Part shown: one piece after another, positions 18,505-27,337 of the stretch | Position numbering within the stretch: position 1 is the stretch's first letter | Layout: each line of letters opens with the position of its first letter | NCBI RefSeq assembly: GCF_008692605.1 | Contig: NZ_LFCT01000020.1 | Span: forward strand, 1 to 64,000 | Direction of reading: 5' to 3' | Origin: Sphingobium estronivorans | GTDB lineage: Bacteria; Pseudomonadota; Alphaproteobacteria; Sphingomonadales; Sphingomonadaceae | Length of the DNA: 64,000 nucleotides | Translations under genes and position numbers: made by a program | The notes under the pieces: model-generated | What the model saw: the letters and a program-made list of their open reading frames with translations, nothing else | Database searches by the model: none | Told to the model about the DNA's origin: nothing

Positions 18505-19677
18505 ATGAATTACGAAACCCAATTGGTCGGCGATGTTCCGGCCCATATGCTGGATGAGCGGGAACAGCGCCCGATCTGGCGCAGACGGCTCGTCATCGGC
18601 GCGGCCGCCGCGATCGTCCTGATCGCCGTCGCGACGTGGATCGGCATGCGCGGCAAGGGCGCGGACAGCGTTCCGGCGGCGGCGCAGGCACCGGTGGTCA
18701 CGGTGATCAGCCCCGGCCGGTCGGTCGTGTCGCACACCGTCAACGCCACCGGATCGCTCGCCGCGCGCGTAGACATGCCTGTCGGCGTCGTCGGCGAAGG
18801 CGGCGCGGTGACGCGCGTGCTGGCGCAGCCGGGCGACTGGGTCAAGGCGGGTCAGGTGCTGGCGACGGTCGAACGGTCGGTCCAGACCGAGCAGATCCGT
18901 TCGCTCGCCGCGCAGGTGGAGGTGAACCGCGCCGACGCCAAGCTGGCCCAGGCGCAGCTCGACCGGGCCAAGGCGCTGGTGGCGCGCGGCTTCATCAGTC
19001 AGGCCGACATCGACCAGCGCACCGCCACGCGCGACGCCGCCAATGCCCGCGTCAATGTCGCCGTCGCGCAACTGGCCGAACAGCGCGCCCGCACCGGGCG
19101 CCTCGACATCCGCGCGCCGGCAGCAGGGCTGGTGCTGACCCGCACCGTGGAACCGGGCCAGATCGTGGGCGCGGGCAGCGCCGTGTTGTTCCGCATGGCC
19201 AAGGACGGCGAGATGGAAATGCTGGCGCAGGTCAGCGAAGGCGATCTGGCCGCGCTGCGCGTCGGCAACGGCGCGACCGTCACGCCGGTGGGCGGCACCG
19301 CGCAATTCGCCGGCCGCATCTGGCAGGTCTCGCCCGTGGTCGACAATCAGAACCGTCAGGGCGTCGTCCGCATCGCCCTGCCCTATAATCCGGCGATCCG
19401 TCCGGGCGGCTTTGCCTCCGCCTCGATCGTCAGCGGCACCGGCGCCGCGCCGATGCTGCCGGAATCGGCGGTGCAGACCGATGAGAAGGGCCATTATGTC
19501 TATGTCGTCAACGGCCGCGAGGAAGTGCAGCGGCGAGACGTCAAGACCGGCCAGGTGACCGATGCGGGCGTATCGATCCTGAACGGGCTTAACGGCGATG
19601 AACGCATCGTCGCTTCGGCCGGCGCCTTCCTGACGCCGGGGCAGAAGGTGAAGCCAGAGGTCCGAACGTCGAAATAA
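18505..19677 (+). CDS. RND efflux periplasmic adaptor (membrane fusion protein)
   Basis: The 390-residue HlyD/AcrA-type adaptor links the inner-membrane pump to an outer-membrane channel. It has an N-terminal transmembrane anchor (LVIGAAAAIVLIAVATWIGM), a lipoyl half-motif (GAVTRVLAQPGDWVKAGQVL), a coiled-coil hairpin (AQAQLDRAKALVARGFISQA), the second lipoyl half (IRAPAAGLVLTRTVEPGQIV) and a beta-barrel/membrane-proximal domain. It has no lipobox, so it is anchored by the N-terminal helix. The permease gene follows after 52 bases. Substrates cannot be read from sequence. Confidence 0.92.
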   Translation: MNYETQLVGDVPAHMLDEREQRPIWRRRLVIGAAAAIVLIAVATWIGMRGKGADSVPAAAQAPVVTVISPGRSVVSHTVNATGSLAARVDMPVGVVGEGGAVTRVLAQPGDWVKAGQVLATVERSVQTEQIRSLAAQVEVNRADAKLAQAQLDRAKALVARGFISQADIDQRTATRDAANARVNVAVAQLAEQRARTGRLDIRAPAAGLVLTRTVEPGQIVGAGSAVLFRMAKDGEMEMLAQVSEGDLAALRVGNGATVTPVGGTAQFAGRIWQVSPVVDNQNRQGVVRIALPYNPAIRPGGFASASIVSGTGAAPMLPESAVQTDEKGHYVYVVNGREEVQRRDVKTGQVTDAGVSILNGLNGDERIVASAGAFLTPGQKVKPEVRTSK

Positions 19678-19729
19678 GGCCGCGCCGCGCGCCCGTTCCG
19701 CGCGCCGCCCGGCAGGCGAGGAAGCCGAC

Positions 19730-22700
19730 ATGAGTTTTCGTAATATTTCCGCCTGGGCCATTCGCAATCCGGTGCCGCCGCTCGTGATGTTCGTGGCGCT
19801 GCTGCTGGCCGGGATGGTCAGCTTCAGCCGGATGGACGTCAATCAGCAGCCCGACGTCAGTTTCCCCATGGCGAGCGTCGTCGTGCTGCAACCCGGCGCT
19901 GCCCCGACCGAACTGGAAACCCAGGTCACCCAGCGCATCGAAGCCGCGGTGCGCGGCATCAGCGGCGTCGATGAAATCACCTCCTGGGTGTCGGAGGGCG
20001 AATCCCACACCAGTGTCCAGTTCCAGATCGGCACGCCGGTCGACCGCGCCGTCAACGATGTGAAGAACGCCGTCGACCAGATCCGCAGCGACCTGCCCGA
20101 AGGGATATTGGAACCGCAGGTCAGCCGCGTCGACATCGACGGCGGCCCGATCGCCTATTTCAGCGCCGAAGCCACCGACATGACGCTGGAGGAGCTGTCC
20201 TGGTATGTCGACAACACCGTCGCCAAGCGGCTGCTGGCGGTGCCCGGCATGGCGGCGGTCAAGCGCGGCGGCGGCGTCAGCCGCGAGATCCGCGTCATCC
20301 TGGACCCGGTCAAGCTCCAGTCCCACGGCATCACGGCCAGCCAGGTCAATCAGCAGCTTCAGCAGGTGAACCTGAACGCCGCGGGCGGGCGCACTGAAAT
20401 CGCCGGCGCCGAACAGGCGATCCGCGTGCTCGGCAACGCCCGCGACGCCTATGCGCTGGGCCAGACCCAGATCGCCATTTCCGGCGGCCGCACCGTCAAG
20501 CTCGCCGATCTGGCCGATGTGCGCGACATGTATGCCGAACAGCGCTCGCTGGGGCTGATGAACGGGCGGCAGGTGACCAGCTTCAGCATGGAAAAGGCGA
20601 AGGGGTCGTCCGACGTTACCGTGTTCGACGACGCGATGAAGGTGCTGGACCAGCTCAAGAAGGAAAATCCCAAGGTCCAGTACAAGCAGCTTTATACCAG
20701 CGTCGAATATACCAAGAACCAGTATCACAGCGCCATGCAGTCGATGATCGAGGGCGCGGTGCTGGCGGTCGTCATCGTCTTCCTGTTCCTGCGCGACTGG
20801 CGCGCGACGATCATTTCTGCGCTGGCCATCCCGCTCTCCGCCATTCCCGCCTTCTGGTTCATGGACATGATGGGCTTCACGCTCAACATGACCTCGCTGC
20901 TGGCGCTCAGCCTGGTCGCGGGCGTGCTGGTCGACGACGCCATTGTGGAGATCGAGAATATCGTCCGCCACATGCGCATGGGCAAAAGCGCCTATCAGGC
21001 CGCCATCGACGCCGCCGACGAAATCGGCCTCGCCGTGCTGGCGACCACCATGGCGATCGTCGCGGTGTTCCTGCCGGTCGGCATGATGCCGGGCATTTCC
21101 GGTCAGTTCTTCATCCAGTTCGGCCTGACGGTGGTCGTGGCGGTGCTGCTCAGCCTGGCGGTCGCGCGCCTGATCACGCCGATGGTCGCCGCCTATTTCC
21201 TCAAGGCCCATGGCCAGGAAAGCCATGGCGAAGGCTGGCTGATGGATGTCTATATGGCGATATTGCGCTGGTCGCTCGACGAACGCCGCGCCATCGCCCA
21301 CCGCGCCCGCGGTGGCCGGGCGCGCCTGACCGCCTGGCTTCGCGACCATCGCATCTGGACGATGGGCCTGGGCATATTGGCCTTCATCGCGACCATCGTC
21401 GCCTTTGGCACCCTGCCCATGTCGTTCCAGCCAAGCATGGACACGGATTTCAGTCAGGTGAAGATCGAAACCGTGCCGGGCAGCACGCTGGAGCAGACCA
21501 CAGCCATCACCCGCAAGGTCGCGGACATGCTGGCCGCCGACAAGGACACGGTCGACGCCGCCTTCGCCGACATCCAGACGACCGGCGCCGACATCTTCCT
21601 GACGCTGCGCAAGGACCGGCCCACCAGTTCGGTCGAATGGGAACGCAAGGTCGCGCCCAAATTCCAGCAGGTCGCCGACGCGCGGGTCAATTTCCAGTCG
21701 CAATCGGGCGGCGGTTTCGGTCGGGACATCATCATCATGTTCGGCAGCGACGATCCGGCCCTGCTGGAAAGGACCGCGAATCGGCTGGTCAAGGAAATGG
21801 CGGGCATTTCCCTGATCCGCGCGCCGCGCGTGCAGGGCGACATGAACCGGCCCGAAATCGTCATCAAGCCGCGCTTCGACCTGGCCGCCAGCATGGGCGT
21901 GACGACCGCCGCGCTCAGCCAGACGATCCGCGTCGCGACCATCGGCGACATCGACCAGAACAGCGCCAAATTCTCCCTGTCGGACCGGCAGATCCCGATC
22001 CGCGTATCGATCGCGGAACACAGCCGCCGCGACATCGCCACGATCGAGAATATGCCGGTGCCCACGGTCAATGGCGGCTCGGTCCCGCTGAAGGTCGTCG
22101 CCGACATCGAATTCGGCGCCGGGCCGACGCAGATCCGCCGCTACAACCAGATCCGCCGCATCGTCGTCGGCGCCGACCTCGCCCCCGGCGTCGTCACCAG
22201 CCAGGCCATGGCCAAGATCAACGCCCTGCCGACGATGAAGGCGGTTCTGGACGGCAGGATTCAGGGCGTGCAGAAGATCAATATTGGCGACAGCAAGTTC
22301 GAAGCGGAGATGATCCAGAATTTCGTCATCGCTGTGATTTCCGGCATCCTGCTGGTGCTGGCGGTGCTGACGCTGCTCTACAAGCGGCTGATGCCGCCCT
22401 TCGTGAACCTGGGGTCGCTGCTGCTGGCGCCGCTGGGCGGGGCGCTGGCGCTGCATATCGCCGGGCAACCGCTGTCGATGCCGGTGTTCATCGGCCTGCT
22501 GATGCTGCTGGGCATCGTCGCCAAGAACTCGATCCTCGTCATCGACTTCGCGCTGGAGGAGATCGGCAAGGGCGTGCCCAAGCTGGAGGCGATCATCGAC
22601 GCCGGGCACAAGCGCGCCCAGCCGATCGTCATGACCACGGTGGCGATGGTGGCGGGCATGGTGCCCACCGCCCTGTCGCTGGGCGGCGACGGCGCGTGGC

Positions 22701-22888
22701 GCGCGCCCATGGGGATCACCGTGATCGGCGGGCTGCTGCTGTCCACCGTGCTGACGCTGGTGATCGTGCCGGCATGCTTCAGCCTTGCGCTGGGGATTGA
22801 GGAATGGGTCGGTCCGCGCCTTGGCCGACGCCTGCTGACCTACAAGCCCGGCGATGGCCGCCCGGGCGAAGCGCAGCCGGCGGAATAA
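19730..22888 (+). CDS. RND family efflux permease (AcrB/MexB-like)
   Basis: The 1052-residue inner-membrane pump has 12 transmembrane segments and two large periplasmic loops. The proton-relay aspartates are in VAGVLVDDAIVEIENI and the TM10 lysine is in IVAKNSILVIDFALEE, so it should be active. ATG 19730 is preceded by GAGGAAG. It forms an operon with the upstream adaptor; no outer-membrane TolC/OprM-type channel gene is present, so a shared channel is likely. Confidence 0.95.
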   Translation: MSFRNISAWAIRNPVPPLVMFVALLLAGMVSFSRMDVNQQPDVSFPMASVVVLQPGAAPTELETQVTQRIEAAVRGISGVDEITSWVSEGESHTSVQFQIGTPVDRAVNDVKNAVDQIRSDLPEGILEPQVSRVDIDGGPIAYFSAEATDMTLEELSWYVDNTVAKRLLAVPGMAAVKRGGGVSREIRVILDPVKLQSHGITASQVNQQLQQVNLNAAGGRTEIAGAEQAIRVLGNARDAYALGQTQIAISGGRTVKLADLADVRDMYAEQRSLGLMNGRQVTSFSMEKAKGSSDVTVFDDAMKVLDQLKKENPKVQYKQLYTSVEYTKNQYHSAMQSMIEGAVLAVVIVFLFLRDWRATIISALAIPLSAIPAFWFMDMMGFTLNMTSLLALSLVAGVLVDDAIVEIENIVRHMRMGKSAYQAAIDAADEIGLAVLATTMAIVAVFLPVGMMPGISGQFFIQFGLTVVVAVLLSLAVARLITPMVAAYFLKAHGQESHGEGWLMDVYMAILRWSLDERRAIAHRARGGRARLTAWLRDHRIWTMGLGILAFIATIVAFGTLPMSFQPSMDTDFSQVKIETVPGSTLEQTTAITRKVADMLAADKDTVDAAFADIQTTGADIFLTLRKDRPTSSVEWERKVAPKFQQVADARVNFQSQSGGGFGRDIIIMFGSDDPALLERTANRLVKEMAGISLIRAPRVQGDMNRPEIVIKPRFDLAASMGVTTAALSQTIRVATIGDIDQNSAKFSLSDRQIPIRVSIAEHSRRDIATIENMPVPTVNGGSVPLKVVADIEFGAGPTQIRRYNQIRRIVVGADLAPGVVTSQAMAKINALPTMKAVLDGRIQGVQKINIGDSKFEAEMIQNFVIAVISGILLVLAVLTLLYKRLMPPFVNLGSLLLAPLGGALALHIAGQPLSMPVFIGLLMLLGIVAKNSILVIDFALEEIGKGVPKLEAIIDAGHKRAQPIVMTTVAMVAGMVPTALSLGGDGAWRAPMGITVIGGLLLSTVLTLVIVPACFSLALGIEEWVGPRLGRRLLTYKPGDGRPGEAQPAE

Positions 22889-22949
22889 CGAAGCGCCCGG
22901 AAAAGAAGTGCTTGCCTGAACGAAACGGCGGCGTAACCGTTGGTTCGTC

Positions 22950-24227
22950 ATGAAGCTGCTTGCTCCATCCCGGTCCATGGCCCGGCCCGATGCCGACAGC
23001 CCAGTCCATCCGGCCCGGCGCATGCGGCTGGTGGCGACCGGCATGCTGCTGGCAATGGCGGCGCTGTTCCTCGGCGCGCGGGCGACGGTGCACCTGCATC
23101 CCGCCATCGGCTTCGTCCAGGCCTTTGCCGAGGCGGCGATGGTCGGCGGCCTGGCCGACTGGTTCGCGGTGACGGCGCTGTTCCGTCACCCGCTGGGCCT
23201 GCCGATCCCGCATACCGCGATCATTCCGCGCAACAAGGACCGGATCGGGGACACGCTCGCCTTGTTCCTGCGCGACAATTTCCTGACCCCCACCGTCGTC
23301 GCCCGGCGGATGCAGCGGCTGGACGTGGCGGGAGCGGCGGGGCGCTTCCTCGCCAGTCCCTCCGGCGGCGACGGGCGGCTGCGCGAAAGCGCCTCCCGCC
23401 TTGCTGCCGATCTACTGGAGACGCTGGATCAGGAACGGTTGGGCGGCATGGTGAAGGGCGCCATCGCCCAGCGGCTGCGCGGGATGAACCTGGCCCCGCT
23501 GATCGGCCAGGCGCTGGAGGCTGCGATGCGCGACGGCCGCCACGCTCCGGTGATGGACAGCCTCATCCACTGGGCCGACCGCACGCTGGAAGCGAACGAC
23601 CATCTGATCCGCCAGATGGTGCACGACCGATCCGGCAAGATCATGCGCTGGACGGGTCTTGACGAGAATCTCGCCAATGCGATCATCGACGGGCTGCGCA
23701 AGCTGTTGACCGACATGGCGCAGGACCCCGGCCACAGCCTGCGCCTGAAGGCCGAGGAAGGCATGGCGAAGCTCGCCGCCGACCTGCAATTCGACCTGGA
23801 GATGCACGCCCGTGTCGCCCGTATCCGCGACGAAATCGTCGACAATCCGGCCATGCAGCGCTGGATCGACGGCCTGTGGGAACAGGCGCGCACCGGCCTG
23901 CTGCGCGCGGTCCGCGATCCGGGCAAGGCGATGGCGGGGCGGCTGGGCGAAGCGCTCCGCCAATTGGGCGGCACCTTGCAGGAGGACGCCCGGCTGCGGC
24001 TGCTCCTCAATCGCTTCATGCGCCGTGCAGCGGTTGGAGCGACAGCGACCTACGGAGACTCCATCGTGACTCTGGTCAGCGAAACGGTGCGCGGCTGGGA
24101 CGCGGGCACCGTCACCAGCCGACTGGAACATGCGGTCGGCCGCGACCTGCAATATATTCGTATCAACGGCACGCTGGTCGGCGGTCTGGTCGGTTTAGCC
24201 ATCCACGCCATCGATACGTTGCTTTAA
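22950..24227 (+). CDS. DUF445 family membrane protein
   Basis: The 425-residue protein has the DUF445 start: a transmembrane helix (LVATGMLLAMAALFLGA), then AEAAMVGGLADWFAVTALFR and HPLGLPIPHTAIIPRNKDRI. A long helical middle follows, and a C-terminal hydrophobic helix (LVGGLVGLAIHAIDTLL). E. coli YjiN is a relative; the function is unknown. It is 61 bases after the RND permease, so it may share that transcript. Confidence 0.88.
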   Translation: MKLLAPSRSMARPDADSPVHPARRMRLVATGMLLAMAALFLGARATVHLHPAIGFVQAFAEAAMVGGLADWFAVTALFRHPLGLPIPHTAIIPRNKDRIGDTLALFLRDNFLTPTVVARRMQRLDVAGAAGRFLASPSGGDGRLRESASRLAADLLETLDQERLGGMVKGAIAQRLRGMNLAPLIGQALEAAMRDGRHAPVMDSLIHWADRTLEANDHLIRQMVHDRSGKIMRWTGLDENLANAIIDGLRKLLTDMAQDPGHSLRLKAEEGMAKLAADLQFDLEMHARVARIRDEIVDNPAMQRWIDGLWEQARTGLLRAVRDPGKAMAGRLGEALRQLGGTLQEDARLRLLLNRFMRRAAVGATATYGDSIVTLVSETVRGWDAGTVTSRLEHAVGRDLQYIRINGTLVGGLVGLAIHAIDTLL

Positions 24228-24261
24228 ACGCCCTTCCTTCAAAGGCGGTTCGCTCCCAAAA

Positions 24262-24306
24262 AATGATGTTGCAACATATCATTGAATAATGTTGTATCAT
24301 TACATT
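24262..24306 (+). promoter_or_regulatory. Paired AT-rich dyads upstream of the TonB-like gene (Zur-like)
   Basis: Two dyads lie in tandem in otherwise GC-rich DNA: ATGTTGCAACAT (24266-24277, perfect, inside a 22-bp near-palindrome 24262-24283) and AATGTTGTATCATTACATT (24288-24306). Both resemble the ATGTTATA-type Zur boxes of other Proteobacteria. They are 39 bases before the start of the TonB family gene. The regulator assignment is inference. Confidence 0.4.
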
Positions 24307-24344
24307 GCGATTCCCAAGAGATTCGCAAAACAGGAGGATGCGAG

Positions 24345-25046
24345 ATGCGACTGATGACGTTGCGGACGGCAGGCGGGACGACAGGCGACGAGCGGCTTTC
24401 CGGCTACAGGAGGGGCAACCGATCCCCCATCGGCATAGGCGGCGCTGTGGCCGTCCATGCCTTGGTCGTCGGGGTGCTTCTGCTGATGCCCAGAGAGATG
24501 ATCGCGCCCTTCACCGGCGGCACGCTGACCACCTATGACGTGCCCGACCCCGTCCCGCCGCCACCGGAGACATTCGTCCCCGAAACCCACGCCAAGCCCC
24601 CCGAAGGCGGTCCGGCCATCATGGCGGTCAAGCCGGTCATCGACACCCCGGCCAACCCTTTCGCGGTCAAGGAAGACCCTCTTGCCACAAGCGGCACAGG
24701 CGGTGGGACAGCCACCATCGTCACCCCGCCGGTCACGCCGACCCTGCCCGATCCGGTGCTGGTCGAAGCATCGATCGACCCGCGTGCCCTGGCGGCGTTC
24801 CAGCCTGACTATCCCGGCGCGATGATCCGCCAGGGAATGGAGGGCAAGGTCACCGTCCGCGTGGCCATCGGCCCGGATGGCCATGTCACCGGCATAGAAC
24901 GACTGTCGGCCACGGACGATGCCTTCTGGGTCGCGACCCAGCGTCATGCCTTGCGCAAATGGCGCTTCCGCCCCGCGACTCGGGACGGCGTGGCGATCGG
25001 CTCCAGCCGGGTGCTGACCGTTACATTCCGCCTCGCAGACGTCTGA
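24345..25046 (+). CDS. TonB family energy-transducing protein
   Basis: The 233-residue protein has one N-terminal transmembrane helix (GGAVAVHALVVGVLLLMP), a proline-rich periplasmic spacer (VPDPVPPPPETFVPE) and a C-terminal TonB domain with YPGAMIRQGMEGKVTVRVAI and RKWRFRPATRDGVAI. It should energise TonB-dependent outer-membrane receptors together with ExbB/ExbD, which are not nearby. ATG 24345 follows AGGAGG; an earlier in-frame ATG at 24282 lies within the operator-like dyads. The paired dyads suggest metal-dependent control. Confidence 0.88.
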   Translation: MRLMTLRTAGGTTGDERLSGYRRGNRSPIGIGGAVAVHALVVGVLLLMPREMIAPFTGGTLTTYDVPDPVPPPPETFVPETHAKPPEGGPAIMAVKPVIDTPANPFAVKEDPLATSGTGGGTATIVTPPVTPTLPDPVLVEASIDPRALAAFQPDYPGAMIRQGMEGKVTVRVAIGPDGHVTGIERLSATDDAFWVATQRHALRKWRFRPATRDGVAIGSSRVLTVTFRLADV

Positions 25047-25128
25047 AATCAGGGCAAAGGGGCCGGGCATGGCCGCATCGGACAACAGCGCTTTTGCATC
25101 CGGCCCCGCCTTATCCTATATCGGCGCC

Positions 25129-25584
25129 ATGGCGATCTTCCCCCGTCCCGTGTCCCCCAAGAGCGCACTCAGCGATCTGTGGAGTTATTTTGGCAAGGAC
25201 CGGCCCCATAAATGGCCGTTGCTCGGCCTGTCCGTCGCGTTCACCTGGGTCATCATCTGGGCCTTCATCGTCGACGCCAACACCAACACCATGCCGACGC
25301 GCAACAAGATCATCTATGTCCAGAGCTGGGACGCCAACCGTTCCGACGCGGCGATCATCCTCCAGCAGAAGATCGACCTTGCCAAGAGCGAGGCGGCGCT
25401 GGCCAAGCAGCAGAAGCGGATGCAGGGTTTCGCCGACGCCTTCGGCATCGAGTGGAAGGAGGAAGCCGCCCGCAACGGCGCGCGCCATCAAGAGGCGTTG
25501 AAATATGTCAACGCCCAGCTCGACGCCCGGCTGGCCAAGGCCGAAGCGGAAGAAAAGCCCGCGGCAGGAGCGAAACAGCCCTGA
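25129..25584 (+). CDS. Hypothetical single-pass membrane protein
   Basis: The 151-residue protein has a short cytoplasmic N-terminus, one transmembrane helix (WPLLGLSVAFTWVIIWAFIV), and then a charged, probably coiled-coil segment (QQKIDLAKSEAALAKQQKRM) with an Ala/Glu/Lys-rich tail. I do not recognise a family. It overlaps the possible start of ribD and precedes the riboflavin genes, so it may be cotranscribed with them. An in-frame ATG at 25069 is an alternative start. Confidence 0.7.
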   Translation: MAIFPRPVSPKSALSDLWSYFGKDRPHKWPLLGLSVAFTWVIIWAFIVDANTNTMPTRNKIIYVQSWDANRSDAAIILQQKIDLAKSEAALAKQQKRMQGFADAFGIEWKEEAARNGARHQEALKYVNAQLDARLAKAEAEEKPAAGAKQP

Positions 25585-25640
25585 GCCCCCGCAGCAAAGC
25601 CGCAATCCCCCCCGCCGATTCCGCAGCGGACCGGCGCTTC

Positions 25641-26594
25641 ATGGCCGCCGCCATCGCCCTGTCGGAACGGGGACGCGGGCTTTCCACGCCCAACCCCAAT
25701 GTCGGCTGCCTGATCGTCAAGCACGGCCGGGTGGTCGGGCGCGGCTGGACGCAGAGGGGGGGCCGTCCCCATGCCGAGGCGCAGGCGCTGGATCAGGCGA
25801 TGGACCGCGCCCGCGGCGCCACCGCCTATGTGACGCTGGAGCCCTGCTTCCACCTGTCCCCGCGCGGTCCGCGCTGCGCCGATCTGATGGCCCGCGCCGG
25901 CGTGCGCCGCGTCGTGATCGCGCTGCGCGATCCCGATCCGCGCACCGATGGGCAGGGCGCCGCCTGGCTGCGCCAGCGCGGCATCGCGGTCGAAATGGGT
26001 CTGATGGCGGAGGAAGCAGCGGCGGCCATGCGCGGCTTCGTGCTGCGTCAGACGCTGGGCCGACCGGCGGTGACGCTCAAGCTCGGCCTGTCGCTGGACG
26101 GCCGGATCGCGCTGGCGGACGGGTCCAGCCGCTGGATCACCGGACCGGAGGCCCGCGCCCACGCCCATCTGGAGCGGGCGCGCCATGACGCCATATTGGT
26201 CGGCGGCGGCACCTTGCGCGCCGACGCGCCGCGCCTCGACGTGCGCCTGCCCGGGCTCGAGGATCGCTCGCCCCGCCGCCTGCTGCTGAGCCACGGCAAG
26301 ACGCCAAAGGGCTGGGAGAAGATCGCCGCGCCGGAGGACATCGCCACCCTGGCCCATGTCGATCATCTGCTGGTCGAAGGCGGCGCGCAGACGGCCGCCG
26401 CCTTTCTGCGCGCCGATCTGGTCGACCGGCTGCTGCTCTATCGCGCGCCGGTCCTGATCGGCGACGGGCTGGCGGGGATCGGCGCCATCGGCCTTACCGA
26501 TCTGGCCGATGCGCATGGCCGCTGGCGCCTCGATGACGAGCGGCAATTGGGCAATGACCGGCTGGAGGTTTACCTGAGAAGCCGGAACGCCTAG
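25641..26594 (+). CDS. ribD: Bifunctional riboflavin deaminase/reductase
   Basis: RibD deaminates the pyrimidine intermediate and reduces its ribosyl side chain. The N-terminal deaminase has the zinc motif HAEAQAL and PCFHLSPRGPRC; the C-terminal reductase has TLKLGLSLDGRIA and DAILVGGGTLRADAP. The first ATG (25641) gives 317 residues, but the family usually has a few residues before DxxFM. A CTG at 25581, overlapping the previous stop and preceded by AGGAG at 25566-25570, would supply them, so the true start is uncertain. First of ribD-ribE-ribBX-ribH. Confidence 0.92.
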   Translation: MAAAIALSERGRGLSTPNPNVGCLIVKHGRVVGRGWTQRGGRPHAEAQALDQAMDRARGATAYVTLEPCFHLSPRGPRCADLMARAGVRRVVIALRDPDPRTDGQGAAWLRQRGIAVEMGLMAEEAAAAMRGFVLRQTLGRPAVTLKLGLSLDGRIALADGSSRWITGPEARAHAHLERARHDAILVGGGTLRADAPRLDVRLPGLEDRSPRRLLLSHGKTPKGWEKIAAPEDIATLAHVDHLLVEGGAQTAAAFLRADLVDRLLLYRAPVLIGDGLAGIGAIGLTDLADAHGRWRLDDERQLGNDRLEVYLRSRNA

Positions 26595-26634
26595 ATCACC
26601 GCCCACGTCCCACGGAATTGACAGGCCCCGCTTC

Positions 26635-27240
26635 ATGTTCACCGGCATCATCACCGACATCGGCACCATTCGCACGGCGGAGCAGCGGGGCGACCTGCGT
26701 CTCGTCATCGGCTGCGCCTATGAGATGGAGGGCGTCGCCATCGGCGCGTCCATCGCCTGTTCCGGCGCCTGCCTGACCGTGGTGGAAAAGGGCGCCGACT
26801 GGTTCGCGGTCGATCTGTCCGCCGAAACCGTCGCCCGCACCGCGCCGGGCCTGTGGGCGCAGGGCGGACGTCTCAACCTGGAACGCGCGCTGAAGGTCGG
26901 GGATGAGTTGGGCGGCCATATCGTCACGGGCCATGTCGATGGCATCGGCACGCTGGTGTCCGCCACGGCGGAGGGGGATTCGACCCGCCTCGTCATCGCC
27001 GCCCCCGCCGCGCTGGCGCCCGCGCTCGCCGCAAAGGGATCGATCACCGTCGACGGCATTTCGCTGACCGTCAACACCGTCGAGGACCAGGCCGACGGCA
27101 GTGTGCATTTCGGGCTGAACATCATCCCGCACACCGCCGCCGCCACGACATTGGACAGTCTCACCGAAGGCCGCGCCCTCAATCTGGAGATCGACGTGCT
27201 GGCGCGTTATCTCGACCGGATGCAGAGTTTGCGCCGTTAA
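26635..27240 (+). CDS. ribE: Riboflavin synthase alpha chain
   Basis: This enzyme dismutates two lumazine molecules to riboflavin. The 201-residue protein has the two tandem lumazine-binding barrels: MFTGIITDIGTI at the start and LGGHIVTGHVDGIGTL in the middle. The active-site Ser and Cys surroundings (ASIACSGACLTVV) are intact. It starts 40 bases after ribD and ends 98 bases before ribBX, a gap that holds the long inverted repeat. Confidence 0.95.
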   Translation: MFTGIITDIGTIRTAEQRGDLRLVIGCAYEMEGVAIGASIACSGACLTVVEKGADWFAVDLSAETVARTAPGLWAQGGRLNLERALKVGDELGGHIVTGHVDGIGTLVSATAEGDSTRLVIAAPAALAPALAAKGSITVDGISLTVNTVEDQADGSVHFGLNIIPHTAAATTLDSLTEGRALNLEIDVLARYLDRMQSLRR

Positions 27241-27258
27241 TCTCCCGCAAAAATGGTA

Positions 27259-27292
27259 GCAATGTGATTATCTCTTGCCATAATCACATTGC
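27259..27292 (+). promoter_or_regulatory. Perfect 13-bp inverted repeat upstream of ribBX
   Basis: GCAATGTGATTAT (27259-27271) and ATAATCACATTGC (27280-27292) are exact inverted copies around an 8-base spacer. GCAGTGTGATAAG (27291-27303) is a third half-site, 10 of 13 bases identical to the left arm. The dyad is AT-rich, has no U tract after it and ends 45 bases before the ribBX start, so an operator is more likely than a terminator. The natural candidate binder is the helix-turn-helix carried by the RibBX protein itself (inference). Confidence 0.65.
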
Positions 27293-27337
27293 AGTGTGAT
27301 AAGCGGCGCCAACCCATCCGGGTAAGGAGTCGTTGCC

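Noticed and set aside
19589-23107. Very long open frame opposite the RND permease
   Set aside because: It is a high-GC shadow of the permease gene with His/Asp/Arg-rich low-complexity translation.
27263-27288. CRP-type site (TGTGA ... TCACA) in the ribBX dyad
   Set aside because: The spacing between TGTGA and TCACA is 16 bases, not 6, so the CRP geometry is wrong.
25047-27337. FMN riboswitch for the riboflavin genes
   Set aside because: I looked before ribD, ribE and ribBX and found none of the conserved RFN-element blocks.
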